From Tolypeutes matacus (lineage: Eukaryota > Chordata > Mammalia > Cingulata > Chlamyphoridae): DNA of 64,000 nt. The position numbers and the translations under genes were made by a program. Position 1 is the first letter of the stretch, and every line of letters begins with the position of its first letter. The DNA lies in assembly GCA_026826555.1 (NCBI GenBank), contig JAKSZT010054308.1:1806029-1870028 (forward strand). Direction: 5' to 3'. Positions 45,896 through 57,888 of the stretch are shown here, one piece after another. The notes under the pieces were generated by a model that saw nothing but the letters and a program-made list of their open reading frames with translations, had not been told where the DNA came from and did no database searches.

Positions 45896-46489
45896 CTGAG
45901 AGAGATGGACTAAACAAAGCAGGCTGAATGGTGAGATATTCTTTGACTCTTAAGAGCTAAACCTCCAGGTATTTGAGTCATGGTTGGTCTACAGCCCTGG
46001 GCTACCTGGAATGAGAACTGCTGAGGTTGTGGATGCTGAGACCTGTTTGGCAGGGCAGGGCACTAGTTCCCCAAACTAGGCTTGTATTACAGTGAGTCAC
46101 AGACACTTGGGACGACAGTAGGGTTTTGTCCCATGGCTAGGAATCTTCCAGTCTGGGAGAGTGACAGGTAGTCCTTAGGGATTGGAAGGGCTGTGTATGT
46201 GGTGTATATGGGGGTTAGGTGTTAGGAGAGTGAGATGGGGGAAAGGATTTGGACATCGAGTCACCATGGGATAAGCAGCAAGCGAAAACATCTTTTGCTC
46301 CAATTTGAGCCTTTATTCTCTCAATATTATTAATTTTAGATTTCCTATTACCATGTGTGGAACATAATGAGTTCTCATTGAGAATGTGTTGAATAAATTA
46401 AGGTCTAAACTTGAGAAACAAGGGTCACACACAAAAAAGGACTCTTCTTCTATGGCTTACAGATCAGATTCTATGGCCATAGCCTTTTT
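45896..46489. other. Intronic sequence, nothing recognised
   Basis: Moderate GC, no exon or named repeat. Confidence 0.45.
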
Positions 46490-46900
46490 TTTTAAAGGAT
46501 ATATATTAGCCATTGCTGTGAAAATAGTGTGTAACGAACAACTCTAAAAGTCTTAGTGGCTTTACAACATCAAACATTAATTTTTCTCACAGATATGTGG
46601 TTTGGCTGAGTGGCTCTAACTCATTCTGAGGGTTTGGGTTCACATCTGTTTCCCGAGTCTCTCATTCTGTGATCAGCAGCTACCAGAGGCATGTATTTTT
46701 CATGGTGGACGCAGAAACGTAAGAGACCAAACCAAGCCATAAAAGTACAATTAAAGTCCTGCTTTCATTATGTTTGCTAACATTCCATTAGCTGAAGTAA
46801 GTCACATAGCTCAAAGTTGTCTGTGTTTGGGAGACACAGCAAAGTCGTATGGGAAATTCATGTGGCTATAGAATTCAGTTATGGGGAGAGAGTGAAGAGC
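46490..46900. repeat. Old interspersed repeat, class uncertain
   Basis: Contains ccattgctgtgaaaatagtg, ctctaaaagtcttagtggct and ctcacagatatgtgg, a pattern shared with an old mammalian repeat, possibly a DNA transposon relic. The family is not certain. Confidence 0.4.
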
Positions 46901-46929
46901 TGTGAACAATCCAGTATACCATAGGTGCT

Positions 46930-47110
46930 AACACAATTGTTAATAGCACACATGTGTGTATATGGGTGTGTGTAGGTATGTTTTCCAGGCACTATTCTAA
47001 TTACTTAACATACATTAACTCTTCAGGTTTAATAATGCCTCTTTTTGGTGGCTATAAGGATGGACTGAAACATAAAAGCTCAAATTGATTTTGTTTAGAC
47101 TTATAGAGTT
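46930..47110 (+). mobile_element. MIR-like relic
   Basis: ccaggcactattctaattac followed by ttaacatacattaactctt, the MIR core order. Confidence 0.6.
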
Positions 47111-47398
47111 GCAAAGGAAACAGAAATTTTGTATGTGATAACATTGTAAAATGCATTGAAATTGTAAAATTCTATGGAAAAAAAAACCTCATTATAGAAA
47201 AAGTCCAAGTATTTTATGCTGTTATTCTAGGATTTGCTGAGAATATTTCAGTCATTTTAAAAAATCTTCTAAAAGCTTTGTGCACCCTTGGTGTTTCTAT
47301 TAATAAAGATCAATCAGTAAATTTAAAAAAATCAAATCAAAACTACAATAAGATATCATTTCACACCAATCAGAATGGCCACTATTAAAAAGACAGAG

Positions 47399-47577
47399 GG
47401 AAGCGGCTGTGGCTCAATCAGTAGGGCTCCCGTTTACCATATGGGAGGCCCCGGGTTCGGTTCCCGGGGCCTCCTGGTGAAGGCAGGCCCGCCCGCGCGG
47501 CGCGGTTAGCTGACCCAGCGAGCACAAGCAGCAAGGGGGGGACAAATGAATAAATAAATTTTAAAAAATCTTAAAAA
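47399..47577 (+). repeat. tRNA-derived SINE, GC-rich ~180-bp type
   Basis: Target duplication aaaaagacagag at both borders; head ggaagcggctgtggctca. Confidence 0.92.
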
Positions 47578-47934
47578 AAAAGACAGAGAACTACAAGTAT
47601 TGGAGAGAATGTGGAGAGATAGAAACACTAATTCACTGTTGGTGGGAATGCAGAATGGTACAGCCACTATGGAGGACTGTTTGGCAGTTCCTAAAGAAGT
47701 TGAATATAGACTTGCCCTGTGACCCTGCAATACCACTACTGGGTATATACCCAGAAGAACTGAGAGCAGTGACATGAATAGACATCTACACACCTATGTT
47801 CATAGCGGTGTTATTCATGATTGCCAAAAGTTGGAAACAACCCAGGTGTCCATCAACTAAAGAATGGATAAACAAACTGTGGTTTATTCACACGATGTAA
47901 TATTATACAGCTGTACAAAGAAATGAAATCTGGG

Positions 47935-48110
47935 AAGCGGCTGTGGCTCAATCAGTGGGGCTCCCGTTTACCATGTGGGGGGCCCCGGGTTCGGTTCTGG
48001 TGAAGGCAGGCCCGCCCGCATGGCGCGGTTGGCTGGCCCGGTGAGCGCGGGCAGCAGGGGGGGGATGAATGAATAAATAAATAAAATCTTTAAAAAAAAA
48101 AAAAAAAAAA
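47935..48110 (+). repeat. tRNA-derived SINE, GC-rich type, with an internal deletion
   Basis: Target duplication aaagaaatgaa at both borders. The B-box region reads gggttcggttctggtg: the usual cccggggcctcc part is missing, which would weaken transcription by RNA polymerase III. Confidence 0.88.
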
Positions 48111-48442
48111 AAAAGAAATGAAGTTGTAAAGCTATAACAACATGGATGAACCTGAAGGACATTATGTTGAGTGATGCAAGCCAGACACAAAAGGACAAAT
48201 ACTGTATGTGTTACTATGAACAAAATATATTGTGTAACTTATTGTATGATTTCATTTATATAAAATTTAAATATAAATCAATTTATAGAGATGAAATTTG
48301 ATTAGTGGTTATATAGGGCTAGGGAAGGCATGCTAAGGGTTGTGGAGTTTTTCTTTTTGGAGTAATGAAATAAGTCTGAATTTTTTTGTTATGATGAATG
48401 CAAAACATTGTGATTAACTAAAAGCCATTGATTATATACTTT

Positions 48443-49348
48443 ATTTTTTTATTTTTATTTAAAAAATTTTTTCTTCCCCAGCATGCTTTTTATTCAGGAT
48501 TTTTTTACAGTCAAAGTCAGGGTGCAGGTGCAGGGGAGCAGGCAGGTATAGGGGTTGTAAATCACATCTTAAGAATTCCAGGCTGATAATGGGGAGGGAA
48601 GATTACAGAAACATTAAGTGATAAACATAGGAGATAGGGTGGGAGCTAAAGGAGATAAGATAAGCAGCAAAGTTTCAGTTTATGGCAGGAACTGATAAGC
48701 TGAATTCTGTGTGGGCAGAGAAACATGATAGGAAAAGTGGGAAAGGGGAAAACTAGGAAAACTATGTGCAGGAAGAAAAGGTTATCATGGAGTCAGGCAA
48801 ATAGGTAGGCAGGTGAGAAGGAGGGAGAGGAAACCTTGGGGTGAAAAATTAATTCAAAGGTGTTTTAACCAAAGGGCCCCCAAGTCTCCCTTTCATTTCT
48901 TTGTTCTTGATTTCTGGATGTGGGAGGTGACAGAGATGAAGCAGTGGCCAGGGCGATGAATTTCTGTTCAGCGTAATGAGCTCCAGAAAGGGCCTGGCAG
49001 ATTGACCATAATTTACAGGATGCAGCGGCCGTGATACTCAGACGGAAATTTACAGCTGTGAATGCAGCAGCCGCCAGGAGAAGCCTCAGAGCTGCCTCTG
49101 AAATGCCGCCCGCTTGGTTCCAGGAGAGGAGTGGGATCTGGGTGGAGACCCCCAGTGATGTTTCAGCAGGAGAGTTTTCTTGGCTGAGGGTCACACCTGG
49201 TTCCCATGGCACTACTGCCCGCAGGCATCCGTTGCACAGCTCCAAAGTTGTTTTTTCCTAGGCCAGGAACACGTGGTGGCGCCAGCACACTGGGAGCCAG
49301 GCTGATGGCCCTGCGTGGGACTAGAACCCCTGGCTTGGCGAGGCTCGA
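48443..49348 (-). pseudogene. Retrocopy of an unidentified spliced or non-coding transcript; contains a 126-codon ORF
   Basis: Inserted in the L1 3' UTR with target duplication gattatatacttta (left, ends 48442) / gattatacacttta (49349 on). On the minus strand it ends in tgaataaaaagcatgctggg and an A-rich tail, so it is a processed copy about 0.9 kb long. A minus-strand ORF at 49245-48865 starts MELCNGCLRAVVPWEPGVTL and holds an alanine/leucine-rich middle (ALRLLLAAAAFTAVN). I do not recognise this protein, and it may be a chance ORF in a GC-rich transcript. No intron remnants are visible. Confidence 0.78.
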
Positions 49349-49405
49349 TTATACACTTTAGAGAGTTTGTATGCTATGTGAATATATCTCAATAAAACTG
49401 CTTAA

Positions 49406-49446
<41 letters not shown>

Positions 49447-50165
49447 GTGCAAGAATAGCCAGAAATAGCAGCTATGTACAGTAGGAGAAACAGAGAAATT
49501 GAGGGTTGAAGACTTTTCCTGTTTGTCTGTTTTTTGTTTATTATTATTACTATTACTGAAGTATGAGAATGCTCTAACAATGATTGAAGTGATGAATGCA
49601 CAACTATGTGATTATACCAAATACCATTGCTTGTACACCTGTGGATGAATTGTATGCTTTAGTAATATGGATCAATAAAATAGATTTGTGAAAAAAAAAA
49701 AGAAAAAGAAAAAAAGGAGTCACTTCTATACAGCAATCAAACAAACAACTTTTTAGCAATTCTGCACAGATTAAACCTCAGCTTTCCATTTTCTAACCAC
49801 ATTCTATTCTCTGGTGACCTATATTCTATTAAGTCCTTGAGTTTGCTCATTACATTTAGTTCATAAAAGCAAAATCATACAAAATTTGTCCTTTTGTGCC
49901 TGGCTTGCTTCACTCAACATAATGTCTTTCAGGTTCATCCATGTTATCATATGCTTCATGACTTCATTTCTTCATACAGCTGCATAATATTCCATCATAT
50001 GTATATGCCAGTTTGTTTATCCATTTTTCATTTGATGGACACCTGAGTTGTTTCCATCCTTTGACAACTGTATATAATGTTGCTATGAACATTGGTGTGC
50101 AGATGTCTGTTCTTGTCACTGCTCTAAGTTCCTCTGAGAATATACCTAGTAGTGGTATTGCCGGG

Positions 50166-50770
50166 TGTAGCAGTTTGGCAGTTTGGTATAGTTATGAATT
50201 CCAAAAATAGATATTGGATTATGCTTGTAAACTGGTCTGTTCCTCTGGGCGTGATTAAATTATGATTAGGGCTTATGATTGGGCCACATCAGCAGGGCAT
50301 TAAGCCCCGCCCCTTGGTGGGTGGAGTCTCAAAGATAAAAGACAGGGCAAAAGACGGAGTTTTGACGGAGTCCTGATGCTGAGTTTTAAAGCTAGAGCCC
50401 GGGGAAATAAGCACACAGAAGAGCTTCATCATGAGAAAGGAGAGAAGGCCTCTGGATAAGAGATGAGCCGTTTGCCTTATGTTTCACACCTGGTCTTGTG
50501 GAGAGAAGCAAAGCCTTGAGAGCCTCAAAGTCTATAGCTGACCTAGTGGAGATAGCAGAGGAGCTGAGCCCCAAGACAAGCAAGCCCCGGGAAGAGAGGA
50601 ACCCAGGAAGCCTGAACCCTCACAGACATCAGCAGCCATCTTGCTCCAACATTAGTGAGGGAAGTAACTTATGCTTTATGGCCTGGTAACCGTGGGCTTC
50701 TACCCCAAATAAATACAAAAGCCAACCGATTTCTGGTATTTTGCATCAGCACCTTTGGCTGACTAATACA
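50166..50770 (+). mobile_element. Solo LTR, MaLR/ERVL-like
   Basis: tgtagcagtttggc ... gactaataca. Target duplication ccggg (50161-50165) / ctggg (50771-50775), differing by one CpG-type change. Internal ORF fragments are chance. Confidence 0.9.
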
Positions 50771-50865
50771 CTGGGTCACATGGTAAATCTATATCTAATT
50801 TCCTCAGGAACCACCAAACACACTTCCACAGTGGCTGTACCTTTCTACAATCACATTGTAGAAAG

Positions 50866-51114
50866 TGGAAACTGGCTGTGGCTCAATTGGTTGGGCTCCC
50901 GTTTACCATATGGGAGGTCCTGGGTTCGATTTCCGGGGCTTCCTGGTGAAGGCAAGCCGGCCCGTGCGGAGCAGTGAGCTGGCGCAGCAAGATGACGCAA
51001 CAGAAGGAGACAAGGAGACACAGAAAAAAGGCAAAGCAAGTGGACACAGTGAGCACAAACAGCAAGGGGGGCGGGGATAAATAAATAAATAATAAATCTT
51101 TGGAAAAAAAAAAA
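50866..51114 (+). repeat. tRNA-derived SINE
   Basis: Head tggaaactggctgtggctca, B-box-like gggttcgatttccggg, tail aaataaataataaatc then As. Inserted in L1 copy F. Confidence 0.85.
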
Positions 51115-51683
51115 AGAATGACTAAGCATTCCTATCTCTTCCCATCCTTACCAACACTTGTAGTTTTCTGTTTTGTTAAAGTGGCCATTCTAGTAGGTGT
51201 GAAATGATATCTCACTGTAGCTTTGATTTGCAATTCCCTAATAGCCAGTGATGTTGAACATTTTTTCATGTTTTTTTTTTTTGTTTTTTTTTTTTCCATT
51301 TGTATTTCTTCTTTAGAAAAATGTCTATTCATGTATTTTGCCCATTTTAAAATTAGGCTGTCTTTTTATTGTTGAGTTGTAGGATCTCTTTATATATCAT
51401 GGGTATTAGTCCCTTGTCAGATGTGTGATTTTGAAATATTTTCTCCCATTGAGTAGGCTAATTTTTTATCCTCTTCACAAAGACCTTTGAGGTGCAGAAG
51501 CATTTAATTTTGAGGAGGTCCCGTTTATCTATTTTTTCTTTTGTTGTTCGTGTTTTGGGTATAAGGTTTAAGAGACCTCCACCTACTACAAGATCATGTA
51601 GATGATTCCCTATGTTATCTTCTAGGAGTTTCAGGGTCCTGGCTTTTATGTTTAGCTCTTTCATCCACTTTTTAAAAAAATTG

Positions 51684-51684
51684 T

Positions 51685-51722
<38 letters not shown>

Positions 51723-51926
51723 TACTGATGGCTGGGGATTGAACCCAAGACCTTGCATGCGGGAAGCTGGCGCTCAACCACTAAGCCACGTCAGCTTCCC
51801 TGAGTTGGTTTTTTCATTTGTTTTGCTTGTTGTTCATTTTTGTCTTTTTCAGGAGGAACCAGGAACCAAACCCAGACCTCCCATATGGGAGGTGGGAGCT
51901 CAACCGCTTGAGCCACTTCCACTCCC
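51684..51926 (-). repeat. Composite two-headed SINE
   Basis: T run of about 30, head ggggattgaacccaagacc, linker gagttggttttttcattt, second head ccaggaaccaaacccagacc. Same layout as 25455, 31449 and 54571. Confidence 0.8.
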
Positions 51927-52063
51927 CTGATTCATTTTGAGTTGATTCTTGTGTAGGGAGTGAGATAGGGGTCCTCTGTCAATCTTTTGATTATAGATAT
52001 CCAGTTCTCCCAGAACCATTTGTTGAAGAGGCTGCTCTGTTCCTGAAAAGTGGACTTGGTAGG

Positions 52064-52855
52064 TGTATTAGTCAGCAAAGCAGTGCTGATGCAAAATACA
52101 AGAAACTGGTTGGTTTTTATAAAGGGTATTTATTCAGGGTAGAAGCTTACAGTTACCAGGCCATAAAGCATAAAGTTACTTCCCTTATCAAAGCCTATTG
52201 CCGTGTGCTGGGGCAAGATGGCTGCCGACATCTGCCAAGAGTTCAGGTTTCTTGGGTTCCTCTCTTCCTGGGGCTCTGTTTCTCTCTGGGCTCAGCTGCT
52301 GTGCTATCTCCACAAGGCCAGCTGTAGACTATCAGGTAAATGGCCTTGTCTCTCTCCCAAGGGCTTTTGCCGTGTCTAAGGAGCTGTCCCTAAAACTCTT
52401 TGTTCTTCTCCTATGTGTTCACTTCCCAGGCTCCAGCTCAAAACTCAGCATCAAAAACTCCAAATCTGTCCTTTGTCATGTGTTTTCTCTAGGTTTCTCA
52501 CACCCTACTGACATGGCCCAAAGTCCTAATCAAAAAAAATTTTAGCATGTTTTAATATTTATTACCAATTTTTCTCTAAATGCATATATAAATATTACAT
52601 GCCTCTATATACATTGTTCTAAAAATCCTTTGTCTGCAAACACATCTTTTTCTTTAATAATTTTTTTTTATTTTTTGAAAGATAGATTATATAAATGTTA
52701 CACACAAAAATATAGGGATTCCCATATGCCCCACTCTCCACACCTCCCACACTAATCATAATTTAATCAATTAAAAGTGATACCTCTCACAGACCAGTTT
52801 ACAAAATAATCCAATAACTACTTTTGGAATTCATAAACAATGCCAAACTGCTTAA
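52064..52855 (-). mobile_element. Solo LTR, MaLR/ERVL-like, itself interrupted
   Basis: tgtattagtcagc ... ccaaactgcttaa; perfect 5-bp target duplication gtagg at 52059-52063 and 52856-52860. About 52545-52755 is foreign: AT-rich sequence plus a short family-B fragment (52668-52755). Confidence 0.88.
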
Positions 52856-53215
52856 GTAGGCTTGTCAAAAATCAGTTGATTCATAGAGGTGATGGTCTAT
52901 TTCTGAACTCTCAGTTCAAGTTCATTGATCAATGTGTCTATTTTCATGCCAATATCATGGTATTTGACCACTGTAGCTTTATAATACACTTCAAGTTCAG
53001 GAAGCATTAGTCCTCCAACTTTGCTCTTCTTTTTTAGGATGTTTTTGGCTATTCAGGACCCCTTTCCCTTCCAAATGTATTTGGTAATTGAGCTTTCTAT
53101 TTCTGTAAAGTAGGCTGTTGGAATTTTGATTGGTATTGCATTGAATCTATAAATCAGTTTGGGTAGGATTGACATCTTCACAATATTTAGTCTTCCAATC
53201 CATGAACATCTTTAT

Positions 53216-53429
53216 TTTTAAAGACGTTTTAGATTACAGAAAAGTTACATAGAAAATATAGGAGATTCCCATATATCCCATCCCCTCCTTGATGGAAATC
53301 TTAAAAATGAGATGGTTCTTATATTGTCTCTGTTGAACTTAAAGGAACAGTTGCCCAATATTACAGCTAGCTACAGAAAAACCTCCTAACTTTTGGATGA
53401 AAAATCTATGTAGGTTAAAAAAAGGGAGA
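53216..53429. repeat. Short fragment resembling the family-B 3' end, then unassigned sequence
   Basis: 53216-53295 (agattacagaaaagttacat, ggagattcccatatatccc) resembles the antisense 3' end of family B at 3545-3610. The rest is not recognised. Confidence 0.45.
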
Positions 53430-54147
53430 CAGGCATCAATCTGATAAAAATGGTGGAGTGAGAGCTTCAGGGCTCCATTCCCCCATAGGAACTTTGAATA
53501 ATCGGGAAGAGCTAGCAGAAACATCTTTCTAAAAGCTCCAGAAAGCAGTTAAAGCATTGCAGTAAAAGGGTGAGCACCAAATCAAGAGAAAGTCCTCTTT
53601 AAAGAGGTAGGATCTCATGGCACCCTGGCTGGTCCCTCTCCCATCTCCTCATTCACGTGGTGCAGAAGGCAGCCTGTGCTCCTAGAGAGGGCCCCTGGAT
53701 CCCAGTTCTGGAGGGAGCAGAGGTAGCCCTCATCCACATAGTGGGAGCATATATCTCTGGCCCAATCTGTCTGGTGGTGGCCTGAGAGACATGCTGTTCC
53801 AGAATTGGCCCTACATGTTGAAGTGGCTCACTGAGTTCTCCTATAGAACACTGTAGAACACTGGGGAAAAGCAATCCATTCATGCTGCCTGGAGCAAGGG
53901 ATTGCTGGCCGCAGGACATAAAGTGCAGTGCCTGACCTAGGGAGGAGGGGACATTTATATACATGTAAATGGAGAAATTCCTACTGTCACTTGCACATGC
54001 CCAAGACAAAAGACTTGTACAAAAAGGATCTGGGAGTCCCTATTCTTTGGCCTGGACCTATTCTCCAAACTCATTTTATGGATAAACCCTGAAGGAGAGT
54101 ACTTACACAAGTCAACCTTCAAAGACTGGGAAAGGTGTTTTCTTTTT

Positions 54148-54247
54148 CTGCTTCTCCTCCTCCTCCTCCTCCTCCTCTTCCTCCTCCCCCCCCTCCTTCT
54201 CCTTCTTCCCCTCCTAGTCCTCCTCCCCCCCTCCCCCTCCTCCTTCT
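54148..54247 (+). repeat. Polypyrimidine (tcctcc)n tract
   Basis: About 100 bases of almost pure C/T on the + strand, giving the G/A-rich equivalent on the transcribed sense (minus) strand of NUP210L. Lies in the HAL1-like 5' UTR. The arginine/glycine-rich ORFs read through it are artefacts. Confidence 0.9.
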
Positions 54248-54499
54248 TTTTGTTAGCCCTTTGCATTCAAGGAAAACTCTGTCATAATAAGCTGGATACA
54301 AGCTTAAGAAACAGATGCCTCAGTATAAATTTTAGTAACGATAACACTAAAATATCAAAATGTCCAGGTTTCAACAAAAGATTACAAAGCATACAAAGAA
54401 ACAGGAAGCAATGGCCCAGGAAAAGGAGAAGATTAAAACATTAGAAACCATCAATGAAGAGGATCAGACCTAGGTCATTCCAGATAAAGATTTTTAAAA

Positions 54500-55105
54500 A
54501 ATGGTCCTATACCCATTAAGCAATAACTCCTCATTTCTCCCCCTTTCCTGGCCCCTAGTAACTATTTGTTTATTTTAGGTACCAGGGGCTAGGAATTGAA
54601 CCCAGGACCTTGTATGTGGGAAGGTGGCGCTCAAGCACTAAGCCACATAGGCTTCCTTGAGTTGTTGTTGTTTTTTTTTTTTGGCTTTTGCTTATTGTTT
54701 ATTTTTGTTTTTATCAGGAAGAACCAGGAATTGAACCCAGGACTTCCCATGTGGGAGGCAGGTGCTCAACTTATCGAGCCACATCTGTTCCCCCTAGTAA
54801 CTTTTAATCTTGTTTCTGTCTCAATGAATTTACATATTCTAATCATTTCATGTAAGTGAGATTATGCAATTTTTGTTCTTTTGTGTTTGACTTGTTTCAC
54901 TTGGCATGATGTCTTCAAGGTTCATCCATGTTGTAGCATGTATCAGAACTTCATTTCTTTTTTACAATTGAATAATGTTCTGTTTTATTTATATACCACA
55001 TTTTGTTTATCTATTCCTCTTTTGGTGGATACTTGGGTTACTTCCACCTTTTGTCTATCGTGAATGGTGCTGCTATAAACACTGGTATATATTAAAAAAA
55101 AAAAA
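54500..55105 (-). mobile_element. Old L1 3' fragment with composite SINE
   Basis: 54810-55095 is antisense L1 ORF2 tail and 3' UTR (gttcatccatgttgtagcatg, accacattttgtttatc). 54571-54793 is the composite two-headed SINE, heads at 54590 and 54730. Confidence 0.72.
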
Positions 55106-56489
55106 AAAAAAATCCTAAATGGACAAAAACTAAAGGAAATCAGGAAAATGACAGATGAACACAAATAGAATATCAATATAGAGATGGAAATTATGAAAAG
55201 GAATTAAACAGAATTGAACAGGAATTAAAAATTCTCGAAAGGAGTGCAACAGTAGATTGGATCTGGCAAAGAAACAATCAGTGAACTTGAAGATAAGACA
55301 ATTGAAATCATCCAGTCAGAGAAGCAGAATGAGGAAAGAATGAAGAAAAGTGAATAGAACCTGAGGAACCTGTGGCATATCATCAACCATACCAATATAC
55401 ATATTGTGGGAGTCCCAGCAGAAAAAAGAGAGAAAGGGGCAGAGAGAATATTCAAAGAAATAATGGCTGAAAACTTCCCAAATTCAATGAAAGCCATAAA
55501 TATTCACATCTAAGACACTTAACGAACTGCAAACAGGATAAACCCAAATAGCCCAACACTATACCACATTATTATCAAACTGTTGAATGACAAAGATAGA
55601 GAATTCTGAAAGTTGCAAAAGATAAGCAACATTTCACATGTAAGGGAGCCTCAATAAGATTAAGTGCCAATTTCTCATTGGAAACCATGGAGGCAAGAAG
55701 GAAGTGGGAAGACATATTTAAAGTGCTGAAAGAAAATAATTGCCAACCAAGAATTCTGTATCTGGCAAAGATGTCTTTCAAAAAGGAGGGAGGAATTAAG
55801 ATATTCCCAGATAAACAAAAGTAGAGGGACTTCATTGCCACTAGTCTGACCCTATAAGAAATCCTTAAGGGAGTTCTACAGGTTGAAGGGAGAGGACACT
55901 AGACAATTGACTGGAACCAACAGTATAAAGAAATAAAGATCTCCTGTGAGGGTAATGACAGGGGTAAATATAAATACCCATGCTATTGTATTTTTGGTTT
56001 GTAACTCCACTTTTTACTTCGTACAGGATCTAAAAGGCCAATGCATAAAATGTAATGATAAATCAGTGGTTTTGGACTGATAATATATAAATACATAATT
56101 TGTAACAAGAATTACATAATGATAGGGGGACAGAGGGGTATAGGAACAATATTTATATACACTATGTTAAGTTGGTATCAAAGCAAATGAGATTGTCATA
56201 GATTTTAGGATGTTAAAGTCAAGCCCCATATTAACCACAAAGAAAATATTAGTGAATATGCAAATTCACAGAGACAAAAAAGTAGAGTACAGGTTACCAA
56301 GCAAGGGCAATGGGGTGTTATTACAAAATTAGTGTAGAGTTTCTGTTTGGGGTGAAGGTGATAACGAAAGGTGGTGAGAGTATTGCAATATTGTGAATGT
56401 GATTAATCCCATTGAATGGTATGCTTAGGAAGGGTTGGAATGAGAAGATTTATGTTGTATATATGTTTCTACAATTTAAAAAAATAAAG

Positions 56490-56925
56490 ACAAACTAAAG
56501 AGATAAAGACAATTAGTGCAATATATGATAGTAGATGGGGATTGTGGAGGAGAAAAGACTTAAAGGACATTATTGGGACATAAGAAAAAATTGGAATATA
56601 GAATGTAAACTTTATATCCACATTAACTTTCTTGAATTTGATAACTGTACTTAAGGTGATTACATAAATGAATATCCTTGTTTGTGGGAAATGTACTTGG
56701 AAGTAGTATATGTTCAAGGAGTATGATATATGCAACCTGATCACAAATGTTCAGAAAATAGATTGATGCATGGTAGAGAGAATGATAAGCAAAGGTTGCA
56801 AAATGTTAAAATGGGTGGATCTTTGTATCAGGGGGTGGTGGTGAAGGTATGTTAGAGTTCTCTGGAGGGGGCTTATTCTGCAACTATCCTATAAGTCTGA
56901 ATTTATTTCAAAATAAAAATTAAAA
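56490..56925 (+). mobile_element. Old L1M-like 3' end
   Basis: Ends tgtatcagggggtggtggtg ... tataagtctgaatttatttc and aaaataaaaattaaaa, the layout of old L1M 3' UTRs. Confidence 0.65.
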
Positions 56926-57043
56926 GGAGAGAGAAAAATGTTACTTTTGTAACAAGTTTCAGACATACAAGAATTTTTCTAAATCATTCTAAGAATAAGC
57001 TTTGACTTGAGACAATCAATCTGGAAATATCTCTGGAACTTAC

Positions 57044-57145
57044 CTGGACAGAGCTTTCTGCTTCCATGTAAGTGATGGTAACAATATCTTGCTCACTGCT
57101 GTTGACTAAAAAATAACCAGACCCTTCCACAAGGATAAATATTTC
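57044..57145 (-). CDS. NUP210L: NUP210L exon
   Basis: 102 nt, phase 0/0, acceptor ctatag, donor gtaagt. Encodes EIFILVEGSGYFLVNSSEQD...YMEAESSVQ. VEGSGYF.VNSS carries a sequon and is a family motif. It splices over a 16.7-kb intron to LVPIHPG. Confidence 0.93.
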
Positions 57146-57452
57146 CTATAGAAAAATCAGATAATATTCTGTTCCCTTTGGTTTATAAATAATTCAGAGT
57201 GAAAAACTGTCTACCTACCTAAGAAAGAGAATGGGATTCAAAGATTAAGGTCAATGAACTAAAGACAAATATGATTATTAAAGTGTAACTCTCAAGGATA
57301 ATACAACCAATTATTATATATGCATTATATATGTATAACAGTGATTTTTAACATATGAGTGAATTTTAAAAATTTTTATACTGTGAGTTTTAATGACCTA
57401 ATGCCTTCCTGCCCAATCTGATTCCATTTAACTAGACCCAAACAGCTTCTAC
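57146..57452. other. Intronic sequence, nothing recognised
   Basis: Short intron; no element identified. Confidence 0.5.
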
Positions 57453-57557
57453 CTTCACATCAGGGTGGTTGTAGATGGTGGCATTCTCTGGTAGTACAGT
57501 TACATCATCCACCAGGAGCAGCTCCACAGCTGCAGATCTGGGCAAGTTGGAAAGTTC
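57453..57557 (-). CDS. NUP210L: NUP210L exon
   Basis: 105 nt, phase 0/0, acceptor ttctag, donor gtagaa. Encodes ELSNLPRSAAVELLLVDDVT...NATIYNHPDVK. Sequon NAT; YNHPDVK is a family motif. Confidence 0.93.
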
Positions 57558-57799
57558 CTAGAAATGTAATAAGAAACACAAAGGTGAGTAAACTTTCTAA
57601 TTCCTCAGTTCAGTGAGAAAAGATTCCAGTACTTTCTCAGGTACCACAACAACAGAATCACAGAGTACATAGTTCTCAGATTTACATCAATTGTAAAACA
57701 CCTTGTAGAAAAAAAAAAGCACCTTGTAGAGAAAGAATCTTAAATTTCAATATCTAATTTATATTTCTTAATCCTGATTAAACAACAATCTTCACTGAC

Positions 57800-57888
57800 C
57801 TTTGGACTCTTCTTCTCTGAATAGCCTACAAAATTGACTCCAATGAGTACAGTCCCTTTTATCTGATGTACTTTAAGGATCTGATGAC
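57800..57888 (-). CDS. NUP210L: NUP210L exon (5'-most in window)
   Basis: 89 nt. Acceptor ttctag, donor gtcagt. Encodes (G)HQILKVHQIKGTVLIGVNFV...GYSEKKSPK. The first two bases need one base from an upstream exon that is beyond the window or not visible here. VGYSEKKSPK matches the family. Confidence 0.92.

Larger units (their letters stand above)
47331..49700 (+). mobile_element. L1 copy E, ORF2 end and 3' UTR, with three insertions
   Basis: ORF2 tail (catttcacaccaatcagaatgg; cctgcaataccactactggg) continues past two SINEs to a 3' UTR, then past a retrocopy to an A-rich end at 49680-49716. An (aaat)n run lies at 49406-49443. Confidence 0.82.
49760..53215 (-). mobile_element. L1 copy F, ORF2 3' half to 3' UTR, 5'-truncated
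   Basis: Minus strand runs from 53215 (gattggaagactaaatattg) through ORF2 to the 3' UTR at 49760. Interrupted by two LTRs and two SINEs. Frames are broken. Confidence 0.85.
53430..56480 (+). mobile_element. HAL1-like element (L1 relative with ORF1 but no ORF2)
   Basis: 5' tip aaatggtggagtgagagctt at 53449, 5' UTR with a long pyrimidine tract, decayed ORF1 at 55110-55860 (e.g. IMAENFPNSMKAINIHI at 55461-55510), then directly a 3' UTR ending near 56480 (agttttctgtttggggtg-like, ttatgttgtatatatg). No ORF2 sequence lies between ORF1 and the 3' UTR, as in HAL1 (half-L1). An antisense L1 3' fragment and a composite SINE interrupt it at about 54500-55105. Confidence 0.72.

Noticed and set aside
53955..54301. 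Arginine- and glycine-rich proteins on the minus strand
   Set aside because: They are translations of the (tcctcc)n tract in a HAL1-like 5' UTR.
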